Assembly (NCBI GenBank): GCA_029204225.1 | Contig: CM055092.1 | Location: forward strand, 27,140,320-27,204,319 | Origin: Diphasiastrum complanatum | Lineage: Eukaryota > Streptophyta > Lycopodiopsida > Lycopodiales > Lycopodiaceae | DNA length: 64,000 bases | Direction of reading: 5' to 3' | In this document: in pieces, positions 35,337 through 46,205 of the stretch | Layout of the letters: the number at the start of each line of letters is the position of its first letter | Numbering within the stretch: the first letter of the stretch is position 1 | The notes under the pieces: generated by a model | The model's database searches: none | Told to the model about the DNA's origin: nothing | Seen by the model: the letters and a program-made list of their open reading frames with translations, nothing else | Program-made: the position numbers and the translations under genes

Positions 35337-36566
35337 AGCTCTAGTAAGGACTCTAATAGGTTCTGATGAGATATGTTGTGTTGGAAGTATCTTGTTAGAT
35401 TGCTTTGGGCAATCTCTGAAACTGTGTTTCCGAACACAGTCTAGACATTCGTCATGGTATTGGTCTTTTACCTTGCAGTTGACCATGAAGTGTCCCGTTT
35501 CGCCACAGATGAAACATCTGGTGCTCATGAGTCTCGTGGCAATTGCATAGCCATCTTGGATGGCTAGCTATCTTGGATTTTCTGGGTTTGTGGAATATTG
35601 ATCTCATTTTAACAAGCATGAGGTATCTTCATGATAGTGTGTTGAACTACCAGAAGTGGGTGTTGTATCTTGATGGTATGTGTGATCGTAGGAGTGGTCG
35701 ACAAGATGTGTTGGTGCAGGTTTTCTATGGTATCGATGTTTTTGAGCTCCTACATCAGGTTGTCTCCTTGGAGGTGGACCTAAGAGTGCTAATTGAGGTT
35801 GAGGTTCATGCTTTGGTTGTCTAGACAGTTCTTGGATATGAATTTGGGTATTGTTTCATGGAGGATATTGTTGTGGTTAGTTTCGTGAAACAAATTGTTG
35901 TCTAGGAGGCTGGTTTTGTCCTCCTGATTGATCATGAGCCTGGTTCCTCATATTGTAATAACAGTAGAATGAGATATGGCCCATAAAGTCACAGATGTCA
36001 CATTTAATCAAGGAAGTGTCTGGGATTGGTTGGTATGATGGGCACTCATTGCCAGTGTGTGTACCTCTATAATGAGGGCACCAGGTATTTTCTCGTCTAT
36101 GGTAGATCTGGCCAGTGGGTAACTGCTGACCTGGCATGGAGCTCTGGATAGACTTAAGAGTATTCTGAAACTCTTTCGTGAGTTTCTCCATATGTTGTTT
36201 GTGTTGTTGGTTAAACAACTCCATCTGTGTTTTCCATAATTGTTCCTGAGTTTTTTCATTTGGTCTAGGGTCATGGACAACACAGTGTGCTCTTCTTTCT
36301 CGAGGTTCATCAACATCTGATCCCTCGTCTTCTTCGCGGATAGCCTCAGACATGGCTTGTTTTAATGATGTGTACTCATCATTAGATCGAAGTTCACTTC
36401 TGATCCATCTTGGAAGTCCAACTAGGAACCAGATGATGAGCATGGACTCTGTGGGTTGTTCTTGTACCTGACTTTTTAACCTTTTGAATCTTTCTATATA
36501 GTCATGTACCTTTTCTGCTTTTGTCACATTGATATTGGTTAATTTGACAAAAGGACTCTCAATCAA
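35334..36566 (-). pseudogene. Gypsy gag with four zinc-knuckle-like motifs
   Basis: The frame 36566-35877 has a capsid region (VHDYIERFKRLKSQVQEQP, WFLVGLPRWIRSELR), an acidic EEDEGSDVDE stretch, and a Gln-rich coiled segment. Two Cys/His motifs follow (ENTWCPHYRGTH.. and KCDICDFMGHISFYC). After frame breaks and a Gln/Pro-rich stretch, 35528-35334 has two more (CFICGETGHFMVNC and CLDCVRKHSFRDC). Zinc knuckles bind element RNA. The related gag copies at 43.0-43.8, 38.0-38.5, 39.8-40.2 and 57.0-58.9 kb define one family. Confidence 0.85.
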
Positions 36567-36569
36567 ACG

Positions 36570-37223
36570 AAATGAAGAAACTCAGAGTTTCTATCTTTCA
36601 AAGCCTTAGCATTTTTCCTTAGTTTTTCCTTTGTTGGTTTTAGCGACTGTGCATTTTGAACTATGTTTCGTACAGTCTACATTTTTGAACTATTTTGTCG
36701 CACAGTTCGCATTTTTGTGTCATGAAGAAAATTCAGCACTAGGTCTAAAACACTTAGAAAATAATTCTGAGAACTTTTCTCGACACTGTCACATTTCCTC
36801 CATTTTTGTGAAAAAGACGATGCTATCTCTAAAATGCCTTAAAAAGGTTTAGACCCTTAGAAAAAGAGACACTCACCTTTAGAAAAGCGACATTTGTCTT
36901 AGAACTGGTTTTTGTCCTAAAGTCAGCTTTTTTGCCCTTCGGCTTTTTCGTTTTTAAGAAAAGCCACAACTGCCCTTAAAAAGAAGACATTTGCTCTTAA
37001 AGGTGGGACACTAGCCTTAGAACTATTTTTTGTCCTACAGTCGGCTTTTTCGCCTTTCGGAAAAAAGAGACACCTGCCCTTAGAAATGGTTTCTGTCCTA
37101 CTGTAGCGTTTTTTGCCCCCTTAGAAAAAGAGCCACTACTCTTAAAATCTTAAAAGAGGTGTTTAAGCAATAGGCGAAGGCCTACAGCGTGAAGGCACTG
37201 TCCAACGGGCATAAGACAACTAA
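36570..37223 (-). repeat. Gypsy leader-like region with degenerate repeats
   Basis: No gene is seen. From about 36858 to 37140 a unit with CTTAGAA, TTTTTGTCCTA and TCGGCTTTTTCGCC recurs three times with wide variation. The position 5' of gag (minus strand) suggests a leader, as in the related element at 43.8-44.9 kb. Confidence 0.45.
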
Positions 37224-37923
37224 TGCACGAGCAAAAGGAGAAGCTCAAATGACACGACACGACTAAAAGGTCTTCGTGCTCCAAAGGACTAGGAAGATCA
37301 AACGAGTACCATGTAGTACAAATTTCTGTTAAGATATGATGGCGTCAGCAGAAGAGTGTTAGGATGTGCCTAATCTGTCTTTCTTGTAATCTGAGATTAG
37401 TTGTAGATCGTTTACTCTCTTTGAATCAGAAATGTTGCTCTGGATATATGTATTGCTAGACAGTCAGTAAGACAGTCACAGACACAGAGTGTAACTGATT
37501 AGCAGTAGCTAGTCATTTTCATGAGAGAGAACATCTTTCTCGTGCCAACGCATTGATCTAGAAAATAGACAACGCTTAAGAAAATATTGTAAAATTCAGT
37601 TCTGATGATAGAAGGGATTTTTCTCAATGCTCTATTCTGTGATGTGTATAATCTGCAATATTGGAATGCATGCTATCAGTAGATAAATTTTTGCTGTTGT
37701 TATTTCTCAACACTATCTACTGTTTACAAGTTTGAATTTTAACAATAGATCTGCAATAGTGATATGGGACTTGGAAGAGAATTAGACCGCAGTCAATAGC
37801 AGTAGCTACTCCTGCCAAGTCGACTCTATCCGGCCTTCATCGCAAATTGATTTAGCTTCATTTTTGTTTTGTTTCGAGTTGTTTCGTTTCGTTTCGTTTT
37901 GAGCTATTTTCTTCCTCCCATCA
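37224..37923 (+). repeat. LTR, Copia family E copy 3 (diverged)
   Basis: The 700-bp block starts TGCACGAGCAAAAGG and ends CCCATCA before GTGGTGTCAAAGC, a decayed primer-binding site. It shares GAGAAGCTCAA, CTTCGTGCTCCAA, GGATGTGCCTAATC and CTTGTAATC with copies 1 and 2. A GTTTC/GTTTT microsatellite is near 37866-37903. No gag of this family follows. Confidence 0.7.
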
Positions 37924-38019
37924 GTGGTGTCAAAGCTCGAACGGTTTCGTTTTAAATTGCATTGATTCGTTTCGTCTTGCTATCCTTTCGCATCACGAAA
38001 CAATTTAAATTGCTTGATG

Positions 38020-38500
38020 AAGGCTTCCTTCAGGAGTAACCAATCTCGTTTATCTTCACGATCTAGGTTAAAAAACCTGATCGATCATGGTCATCGAGAA
38101 GAGTTGTACCAGTGGCTTCTGGAAAGGTTTTGCCATAGAGATCACATGCGTTCTCCAAGACTTGAAAAAATCTCTGAGGGTCAGAATTGTCATCGTACTT
38201 AGGAAGATCGAGTTTTGGTATTCATTTTTCAATACGCGGTCCGTGGTTAGCAAAGGCCCTGTTTAATTGAGCTCTTGCTTGTGAGGATTCAATAGCATGA
38301 AATTGCAGTCGGTCATATGCAATGTCTACTGGCATAAGTTCCCATCTCTCAAATGGGTTTGTAGATGGCTCATGGATTTGGGATTTCATTCAAGAGTACC
38401 TATTGTATTTAGCATATCTTGTGGAGGGAGATACCATCTCCAATGGAAATTCCTCTGTGGTATTAGGATCGGAAGGACGATCCGTATGGAAAATCTAGAG
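38020..38500 (-). pseudogene. Gypsy gag N-terminal fragment
   Basis: Reading the minus strand gives LPKYDDNSDPQRFFQVLENACDLYG, matching IPKYDGSSDPIRFLQIYEQACEIYG of the gag at 43.4-43.8 kb. The upstream part (RLQFHAIESSQARAQLNRAF) is also gag-like. A stop follows the DDHDRSGF stretch. The remaining gag is missing. Confidence 0.75.
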
Positions 38501-38768
38501 TACGTTAGGATTGTGTATATTAGGCCTCTTGGACTCTTTTTGTTATTTTGTTTTATGGTGTTTTGTTTTGTTTTTTGTTTTGTTTTGTTTGTACTCTGGA
38601 TGTAAACTAGAGAAAATTATATTAATTAGAGTATAAGGAGTTTTATGTATCCAAATGGCACAATATTCAATATAGTGATATTGTAGAAGGGCTTAGCTGA
38701 GATCTATGACAAGTGGCTAGTAGTAGGGTTTAGTCAAATATAGAGTTGATTTCTCTATGGACTCGGCT

Positions 38769-39020
38769 CGGTTGAGATCTCAAAGCAATGACGGTTGAGA
38801 TTTGAAAGATAGGTGCGGTTGAGATGTCAATGGGGAGGCTCGGTCGAGATCGTGATGGAGAGACCTGATTGAGGACCTGACAAAAAGACATGGTCGAGAT
38901 CCGGACGGAGAAACGCGGTCGAGATTCTGACAAAGATACTCGTGGTTGAGATCTGGATGGAGAGGCTCGCGGTTGAGATTTGAAAGGAAGGCTCGGTCGA
39001 GACCTAAGCATGAGGCTCGG
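38769..39020 (+). repeat. Minisatellite, about ten units of 23-28 bp
   Basis: The unit begins CGGTTGAGATCT or CGGTCGAGATC and repeats about ten times with drift in length and sequence. It is open in more than one frame on the minus strand, which gives a false impression of a repetitive protein. Confidence 0.9.
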
Positions 39021-39228
39021 TTTTTAATATTGATTTTGATTCTTTCACTACCCAACTCTTTGAAACTATCATTACCACTATTTCTTCCACTCCTTCTACT
39101 ACCACTCAATCTTCACTCAATCTCCAATAACTACACCTCTCCAGAACCAACCCAACTCTTTACAATTCCCTCCATGACATAAACCTTATACTCCTCAATA
39201 CACTGATACTCAACAAAACTAATGCAAC
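39021..39228. other. Pyrimidine-rich spacer
   Basis: No gene is seen between the minisatellite and the Gypsy integrase. Confidence 0.4.
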
Positions 39229-39827
39229 CTATCTGAACCACTTCCTTGCTTGGGTCCCTGGTGCAACCCAATCTGATATGCTATCTTCAACTGTTTTCGT
39301 GAGTACGCTACACAGGATCTTATTGGATGATACTGCTTGCACATTATCACGAGGATAATAAGGCATACTGGTTCTGTGGATCATGAAAAATTCCTCCAAC
39401 AGGACCTTGATGGTCTCATTGATGAAATGACTTCCGCGATCGTTGACTAGCTCACCGGGCATCCGAAGTGCACAATGATATTTTCATATAGGAACTTGGC
39501 AGTGGTCCTAGCATCAACTACTCTTACTGCCTTGACTTTGACCCATTTGGTGAGGTAGTCTATGGCTACGATTATGTATCGAGCCTGGGAACTCCTTGCT
39601 GCAGGGTGAATTGGACCAATATAATCCAATTCCCACTTTTCGAATGGTGCTTGGGCTAAGACCGGGGGTAGTAAGTCATAATTCAATCTCGTTGGTCTCC
39701 TTGCCATTTGGCACACATCATACTTTTTCAAGTATTCCTCTGTATCCTTATGAATCGTTGGCCACCAACATCCTAATTGCAGGATCTTGCGAACTGTAAT
39801 GTCAGATGCAAAATGGCCTCCAGCCAT
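39229..39827 (-). pseudogene. Gypsy integrase fragment, catalytic glutamate lost
   Basis: The first frame (39827-39447) has the end of the HHCC region (CWWPTIHKDTEEYLKKYDVCQM) and the first catalytic aspartate in WELDYIGPIHP. A frame break near 39455 leads to ELVNDRGSHFINE with the second aspartate. The third site reads DNVQAVSSNK, where relatives have a glutamate in NGQAE, so it could not be catalytic. The 5' end joins gag at about 39827. Confidence 0.88.
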
Positions 39828-40285
39828 GCCTTAACGGGCAAAATGTCGTATCGTGCGATGTTGCATTGCACAGATGGCAGAATCTATGTGTCAGTCTTAG
39901 ATTTTGCTTTAGGACTGGACACTCGTTCGTTGTATGGTTTTGCATGCACACTGAACACCATACATTCTCCCGTCCAGGATACTATAGCTAGTTTGGTTCC
40001 GGTTGATGTGGCATTACTGCTATAGCTCCCTATAAGGCTTTCAATTTCTGGTCAAACTGCGCCGTAAGTTGCTCCATCTGCTGTTTGTGTAATTTTGTCA
40101 TTTGCTCCAATAGCAGTTCAATGGATAGAGTGGATGCGTTTGATGATGATGATGCTAACTGTGGTACGTTTTGTGTGTTGCTTGATAGTATTCATAACAC
40201 TATAGCGGGGTTTTGGTATGATTATGAAGCCAGTCATTGGGTTTCTAGTTCAGATATTGCCATAGATTATACTAGAAGATAACTT
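39810..40285 (-). pseudogene. Gypsy gag zinc-knuckle region fused to integrase
   Basis: Broken frames give LLLEQMTKLHKQQMEQLTAQ followed by a double Cys/His region (VWCSVCMQNH.., FCHLCNATSHDTTFC), the same layout as at 58.0-58.3 kb. The next residues overlap the start of integrase, which shows that protease, RT and RNase H were deleted. Sequence above about 40150 is too decayed to be sure. Confidence 0.75.
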
Positions 40286-43019
40286 AAGTTCGAACCCATT
40301 CATTTCATAAGTAATCCATCTCAAATATTCTTTTCAATGATATAAATGTTTTTCATTTAATAATTCTTGTATTCTCTCCAATCAAGCAAACTTAATTTGA
40401 TTCAATCTTTGATGCAATTGCCATGATCTATCTACGAAAGCTTAACCATCTTTTTCAATGGCTTTATCATGATAATGTATGTGGTTTTGAAAATATATAA
40501 TATATATATAGCTCTAATAGTGTTTTTCAACCACTTTGAGCGATAGCTTCTCCATGTTTTTCAATGGATTAGCAATAGCTGATTTATCATGCTAAGTATA
40601 TTTGTTAAGCATTACACATCACACAAACTGAGAAATTTATGATAAAATTCTTTTAAAAGTCATTTTTCTCAATTTTAGTGATCTATGAGTTTTAAGGATC
40701 AATTTACCTTTTTGGATCATTTGAATCCGAGTTACGGATTAGAAGTTATAGCCATTTGAAAATCCTTAATAAGTTTAACTCTTGAAAAGCATATATAATA
40801 TTTCATTATAAAAAAAACACAAAATCTAATTGTTCTTTATTTTCTGGAGTTTTTACAACAGAAGGTAAATCTGTAGTTCAGTAGATTGTAAAAACATACC
40901 ATTTACTGTATACTATGGATTATAGATTCAATATGAGCACATAAATCCATTTTTTTTTCAGGGTCATAAAAACAGATACTTAGTATTCATAATAACCGAG
41001 AAAAACCCAGTCTACATGCTTAACCAAATGATTAAACCAAAAAAAATACAGTAAAAAGGTAAATGATTTCACCTCAAATCCATATGCTCTGACTTAAATT
41101 TCAAGGAGACTGTCCATAGGCTAAGGTCTTTTCTTCAAGAGCTGGAGTCACTCTCCATTTTTCTTCAATAGCCCACATACTTTACTGCCAGACTGCCGAT
41201 TCGTCGATCAATATTTTACCGCCGATTCGATCAATATCTTTACCGGGTCATCTCTTTCACACAACCGAGAAATAGGCGTGGGCTGGGTCGCGTGGATTTT
41301 CTCTCCACGACCCTCTCCTCCTCCTCTCTTTTAAGGCTCAGATCGCAATAGTCAGCGGTCGGCGATGTTGAAACGTGGCCTCCCTTTCACATAACAGCAT
41401 CTCCAGAACTGTGCAGATCATTACTCTCTTCCACAGACACAGCATGGGTTTCGTTCATAAGTAGATCGCTCCTTCGGAACAGCAGCAGATCAATTCACCA
41501 ATCAAATTTCAGAGAGTTTGAGAAGACATTAATGATTCAGACATCAGCGATGGCTGTATTTCCTCAAGATCAGCAGAGCAGCAAGATAGCCAGCCATAGA
41601 TTTTAGGGACAGCCAGCATCAACGACCTTCAGTTGGTAGTAACGACTCTCCACTCAGATTTTTTTATCAAATTTACGGCACACAGCATTTCCCAAATCGC
41701 TCAAACAAAGTCAGAACCAGTGATCAGACCATAAACTGACATTCTGTCAAGAATATATTAAACTGGACAGCAGGGTTGCATCGCACTTCAACAGCAAATT
41801 TTCAGCGATCAGTCTGTCCTTCACTCAAATTCAATGCCCAGAACATCCACGAAACATTCTTGCATGGCGAAACTTCTCGCTGACGCTTCTCTCAGAACGA
41901 ACTCACGGCTCTGAATCAAAAAATGGCTCCTGGTTTCTCTCACCTGCAAAGAATGAATGATGCTTCTTTCCCTCAGGAGTCTTTTTCTCTCTTCTCTGAA
42001 ACGAGACACGTCCCTCTTCATAACCACCTTCCATTGAAAGCCATTGTCTCTTCTTTCTACTCATTCTACCTTTCTTTCTTTTTTCTTTTTTCTTTTTTTG
42101 ACAAAAAGGCCTTCCATAATGCACAAAGGGCTTTTTAGGCCTATTTTGAACATTTTGGCCTCCACATTCACATTCGGTTTTTGCTTTCCGAAACTCCGAC
42201 TTCTTCCCCGGATGTCAAACTGTCTCTTAAGTATCACTTTTTCCTACATTCCTGCCTGTGTTACCCATGACTTCGTATTCAACACAAACCATCATAAAAC
42301 TGGCAACTCAGCATCACATACAAACTGACACTCGATATAATCAACCGTCATCCCCACCAAGGGAAATCACCAAAATATCAATATTTCGAACTCGAAAAAC
42401 TTGTCTGACATTAACCCAGCAAGTTCGATTTGTAAGTCTGCATTGTACTTTGCATCAACAATTTTTTTAACTACCGTTTTCATTTTATTTCTTCCAGTAA
42501 CAAGATTTTTTAAGTCACAAACTGCTCTTCACTAGAAACCGCAACTGATCATCGTCGAACCCTTAACCTTAGGACCTTTCCTTGAAACTTAAGTCAGTGC
42601 CTTAAAGGTACCTGGGCATCTTTTATTAATCATGATATAAAGTACATTTCATCATTACAATATGGCGAAAAATTGCCATTTAATAAAACTACTTAGCGAC
42701 TGTCGATATTATCATCCATCAAAGTCACTTATGAGTGTTGCTAAAAATAGCTTATTGTTATTTAGCAAATTTACTAAAAATAGTAACGTAGTAAAAATAG
42801 CTCTAATTTGTATGGTATAACTGTCATTTGAAAATTGATTATGACATTTGAACATGCCATAGAATTTCATAGCTACTCTTTAACATAGCCACATGCGTAT
42901 ATCAGTAAAAAGTGGCATAATAGCAGATTTTGCACATATGAGATACATCTAGCACATTTTCTTCTAGAAAATCAGCATTAATGATTGTAGTTGCTGAAAT
43001 TTTAAAATTTTGACCGGAA
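40286..43019. other. Long stretch without recognised gene
   Basis: A 2.7-kb block with only short frames. The first and last parts are A/T-rich; the middle (about 41100-42600) has more C/T, including a polypyrimidine run near 42055-42100. I found no motif, RNA gene or repeat copy. It may contain an unrecognised LTR of the Gypsy family whose gag lies on either side. Confidence 0.5.
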
Positions 43020-43026
43020 AAATACA

Positions 43027-43800
43027 CTACACTAACAAGGGAGTAGGAGTGTGGGTGGATGGATATTCGTCGTTAGATCCCTCATCCTCTTTCCTAATGG
43101 CATCTTTCATAGCTTCTTCCAGAGTAGCGTATAGCTCCCGTCGTTTCAATTCTCTTCTGATGCTTCGTGGTAGTCCGACTACGAACCACATGATCACCGC
43201 ATGATCGGAAGTTAGGGTTGTACTACACTCAAATTGTAGGTGTTTGACCCGTTCAATATAGTCCCTGACCCTTTCTCGTTTTCCCATCTTGACTTTGCTC
43301 AACAGGAGAAACGGGTCTTCCAAGAACTTTCTTGGTTTAAAGCGTGTAATGAGAGCCGCTTTAACCGCTTCCCAAGTAGATTTTTCTTCCTCTAACAGGT
43401 TGAAAAACTAATCCTGAGCCACTGCCAATAGGGACATGGGAAATAGCATCAGCTTTTTCGCAGGTGTCCGTTCGCCGTAGATTTCACAAGCTTGCTCGTA
43501 GATCTGGAGAAATCGGATGGGATCTGATGATCCGTCGTATTTTGGTATTTCCATCTGAGGTGCTCTCCGGACTGCTTGCAAGGGAGCGATAGGTACGAGT
43601 TGACCCACTGGATCCATTGGTGCTGGTTTCGGTTTTGCCTCTTGTTGCACAGTTGCTAATCTAGGAAGGTGTGGTGCTTGAATTGCTATCCTTCGTGCTA
43701 TTGATCGTCTCGCTCTCAGATTCATCCGATGGTGGGTTCCAAAGTGGTTGGATCTTGCTTGTACAGTGGTATGCAGTCTGGATCTTAAGGATCTAATCAA
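43027..43800 (-). pseudogene. Gypsy gag, element G1
   Basis: The frame 43800-43408 has QMEIPKYDGSSDPIRFLQIY and a GERTPAKKLMLFPMSL stretch. After a break, 43323-43027 has EDPFLLLSKVKMGKRERVRD, HAVIMWFVVGLPRSIRREL and EEDEGSNDEY. These match gag at 58.3-58.7 kb and 36.3-36.5 kb. The zinc knuckles are missing at the 3' end. It sits downstream of LTR, primer-binding site and leader in the right order for a minus-strand element. Confidence 0.87.
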
Positions 43801-44880
43801 TCTGATTGGCCAGAAGTGAACTTTAGGCCCTTTACGGTGGTTTTTCTTGAATAACTTCTTACTCCTTGCACTGAGCTAGATCTGATGTAGATCTTTCCAC
43901 TGATCTAGTTTGTGAGGGTTCTCTTGTGCGAAGGTTGGCTGTGCGAGGGTCCTTTAGCTGTTTTTACAGATAAAAAACATGATATCTCTTAGATCTTTGG
44001 AAAGTAACTCTCGCAAGGCTCACAGTAGCTGGATCTAGGTCAGATCTCACTATACAATTCTCCGCGAGAGTTAACTCTCGCAAGAAGTGAAAATTTCACT
44101 GTCTGCGAGGGTTCAAAACCACTTTTTTGGCTTGATCTTCACCATATCTCAAAACTAACTCTCGCAAGCTTCATCACTGATGGAAATTAATATTCTGAAT
44201 CAATTGAGAGGGTCTATGAGAGTTCTTACTGGAAGGATTTGCTGGATCTTCATTTTTTAGTGATTTTTTAACACTTAAACCCAATTTTTTGTTCACTGGA
44301 ATCGAACTAACTCTCGCAAGCTCTTCTGTGTCCTTGTCTCACTGAGATGGAACTTCAGAATCCTCTACAAGAGTTCCTGCCCATTGGAACTGAAAATTTT
44401 AGTGTCTACGAGGGTTCATTGGTACTTTCCCATTTTTTTTTCACTGAGAACTCTCGCATAGACACTTAGACATCAAACTAACTCTTGCAAGCTTCTATGT
44501 GTCCTGGTCTCACTGAGATGGAACTTCAGGGGTGTCTGCGAGAGTTCTTATGAAGATTTACATTTTTTTTTGGATTTTTCAAGGGTTTTTTGAATTTTTT
44601 ATAGGCTAATTCTCACTGGTTTTGGAGATATTAAAATCTGATAAAATTTTAGGCCCTTTTTCCCTCCAAAATACAGATTGGTGTGTTTTTTGGGTTTTCT
44701 GGTTGGTTGCTTTGGGTTCCAAGCCCTTAGAGGCTGTTCAGGGCCTCCTCTACCCTCTCACACCTCCTCTGCTAGCTGTGAACAGTCCAAACACACAAAA
44801 AAAAAAAAACTCTAAACTCCCAAAACTATTCTAAAAAGCAAGAAAATAGCTAAAATGCAGCTAAACTAGTCAGTGGAAAT
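43801..44880 (-). repeat. Leader of Gypsy G1 with dispersed AACTCTCGCAAG repeats
   Basis: This non-coding leader lies between the primer-binding site and gag. AACTCTCGCAAG is found at 44006, 44073, 44157 and 44309, with close variants at 44449 and 44480. Reverse-complement forms (GCGAGAGTT, GCGAGGGTT) are interspersed. At 44064-44081 the two orientations meet as the perfect palindrome GCGAGAGTTAACTCTCGC. A TCACTGAGATGGAACTTCAG segment is also duplicated. Confidence 0.8.
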
Positions 44881-44901
44881 CTATCCTTGGCAACGGCGCC
44901 A
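44881..44901 (-). other. Primer-binding site, Gypsy G1
   Basis: On the minus strand the LTR end CCCCACA is followed after one base by TGGCGCCGTTGCCAAGG. This is the GGCGCCGTTGCC type found next to LTRs of many plant Gypsy elements, where a tRNA primes minus-strand DNA. Confidence 0.82.
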
Positions 44902-44902
44902 C

Positions 44903-45710
44903 TGTGGGGTCGAAGATCTTGCATAGTATAGCCCTCACGCCTGTCAACATGGGTTAGATCACTGGATAGGTACCTAACTATGCATAGATGCTATTTTTAG
45001 TTAGTTTCCTAGTTCCTTTCTTAACTCTATTCACCACTAACACTACTCTCCCTTAACTCTACTCCTCTACATTAACATTCATCATGATTTTGGGTGAAGG
45101 GAAAGGATAGAAAAAAAGAGGAAGAGAGAAGAGAAGAGAGAAAGAAAGAGAGATGAGATGGAGGTTAGCTCAAATGCTCAATGTCATTGCTTATGGAGAA
45201 ACCTTAATAATCACAAACAAAAAGCATGGAAGAAATGAAAATAACAAGCAATCACAAAAATAGCATAAGCAAGAGTGATTAGCAAATGAGGATGCTTGAG
45301 CTCTCAAAATAGTAGAGTCTCCTCCTCTCAATTAAGCATCCCAATAGTGTACAAATGGTGTCTTTTTATAAAATGGGGAAGGCCCTTGCCCTCAATCCTA
45401 TTGGCTAATATTCATATTGATCCTATCCATTCATCTTGGACCCTAACTTGATCCAAGGGTCCATAAAAAGTACATTGAAATTCACAAGATTCATGTGAGT
45501 CCCAATTTGGACCCAACTCTAAAAAGTAATCTCTAAGTTTAAAAATGACTCTGGGCCTCTAGTTTTATTTTAAGTTCAAGGCCCAAGTCAATTTTATTTT
45601 ATTTACACTTAAGCTTGTGTGCTCATTGGGCCATGGGCTTAAGCGCGCAGGATGCCATGCCCTCGCAACACATTTTATTGGACGATTTTATTTATTTACA
45701 CTTTGTTGGA
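44903..45710 (-). repeat. 5' LTR of Gypsy G1
   Basis: About 800 bp, paired with LTR G2 (46206-46993) and inverted with G3 (49953-50636). It shares the GCCCATGGCCCAATGAGCAC block near its start and GCATAGTTAGGTACCTA near its end. A GA-rich run is at 45108-45160. The start is approximate because the terminal TGTTG is not conserved. Confidence 0.85.
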
Positions 45711-46183
45711 AATACCACCAATACTGGTTGTGAAGGTTTTTATAAAGATCTGAATTTTTTTTTTACTTTTCAAGAGAATTTTGAATTTTTTATGGCTTTT
45801 TTGAGATTTTTCAAGATTTGTTTAGTAGAGACCTTCACAAGCTTCTATGTAGGTCTAGGACAGTACCTTGGAGATACTACCAGTTGTGCGAAGGTTAGTT
45901 CTTTTTGGATTTTGAAAAATAAGGCCTGGAGTTATTTTTGGCCACTTTTTCTCTCCGCAAAAACATATTTGAGCTATTTTTATGGTATTTTCAGTTCTAT
46001 GAATGGATGCCTAGCCCTTAGAGGCTATTTTGGGTCTCCACTACCCTCTCACACCTTTGCTAGCTGAGAACAGTCCAAGCACAAGAAATCACGTAAAACA
46101 ATCTAAATCTACCCCAAAAATCACCTAAAACACTAAAAAGAACAAATGCAACTAAGAATGCAACTAAAACTAGTTAGTGAAAC
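45711..46183 (-). repeat. Leader remnant of Gypsy G2
   Basis: This resembles the leader of G1 nearest its LTR (CCCTCTCACACCT..GCTAGCTG.GAACAGTCCAA..CAC). It is cut off by the LTR of G1, so G1 inserted into, or recombined with, the leader of G2. Confidence 0.65.
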
Positions 46184-46204
46184 CTATCCCCAGCAACGGT
46201 GCCA
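46184..46204 (-). other. Primer-binding site, Gypsy G2
   Basis: TGGCACCGTTGCTGGGG follows the LTR end CCCTACA on the minus strand. It differs from the G1 site at a few bases. Confidence 0.75.
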
Positions 46205-46205
46205 C

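Noticed and set aside
36858-37140. CRISPR-like array from recurring CTTAGAA/GTCCTA blocks
   Set aside because: Units vary strongly, spacers are not uniform, and the context is a plant Gypsy leader.
38730-39109. Minus-strand frames with repeated Ser/Arg/Pro peptides
   Set aside because: They come from the minisatellite, which is open in more than one frame.
40286-43019. Possible host gene in the 2.7-kb unassigned block
   Set aside because: No splice-consistent chain of coding segments or known motif could be found. Frames are short and composition-driven.
44006-44545. CRISPR-like reading of the AACTCTCGCAAG copies
   Set aside because: Spacing is irregular, the motif occurs in both orientations, and the host is a plant retroelement leader.
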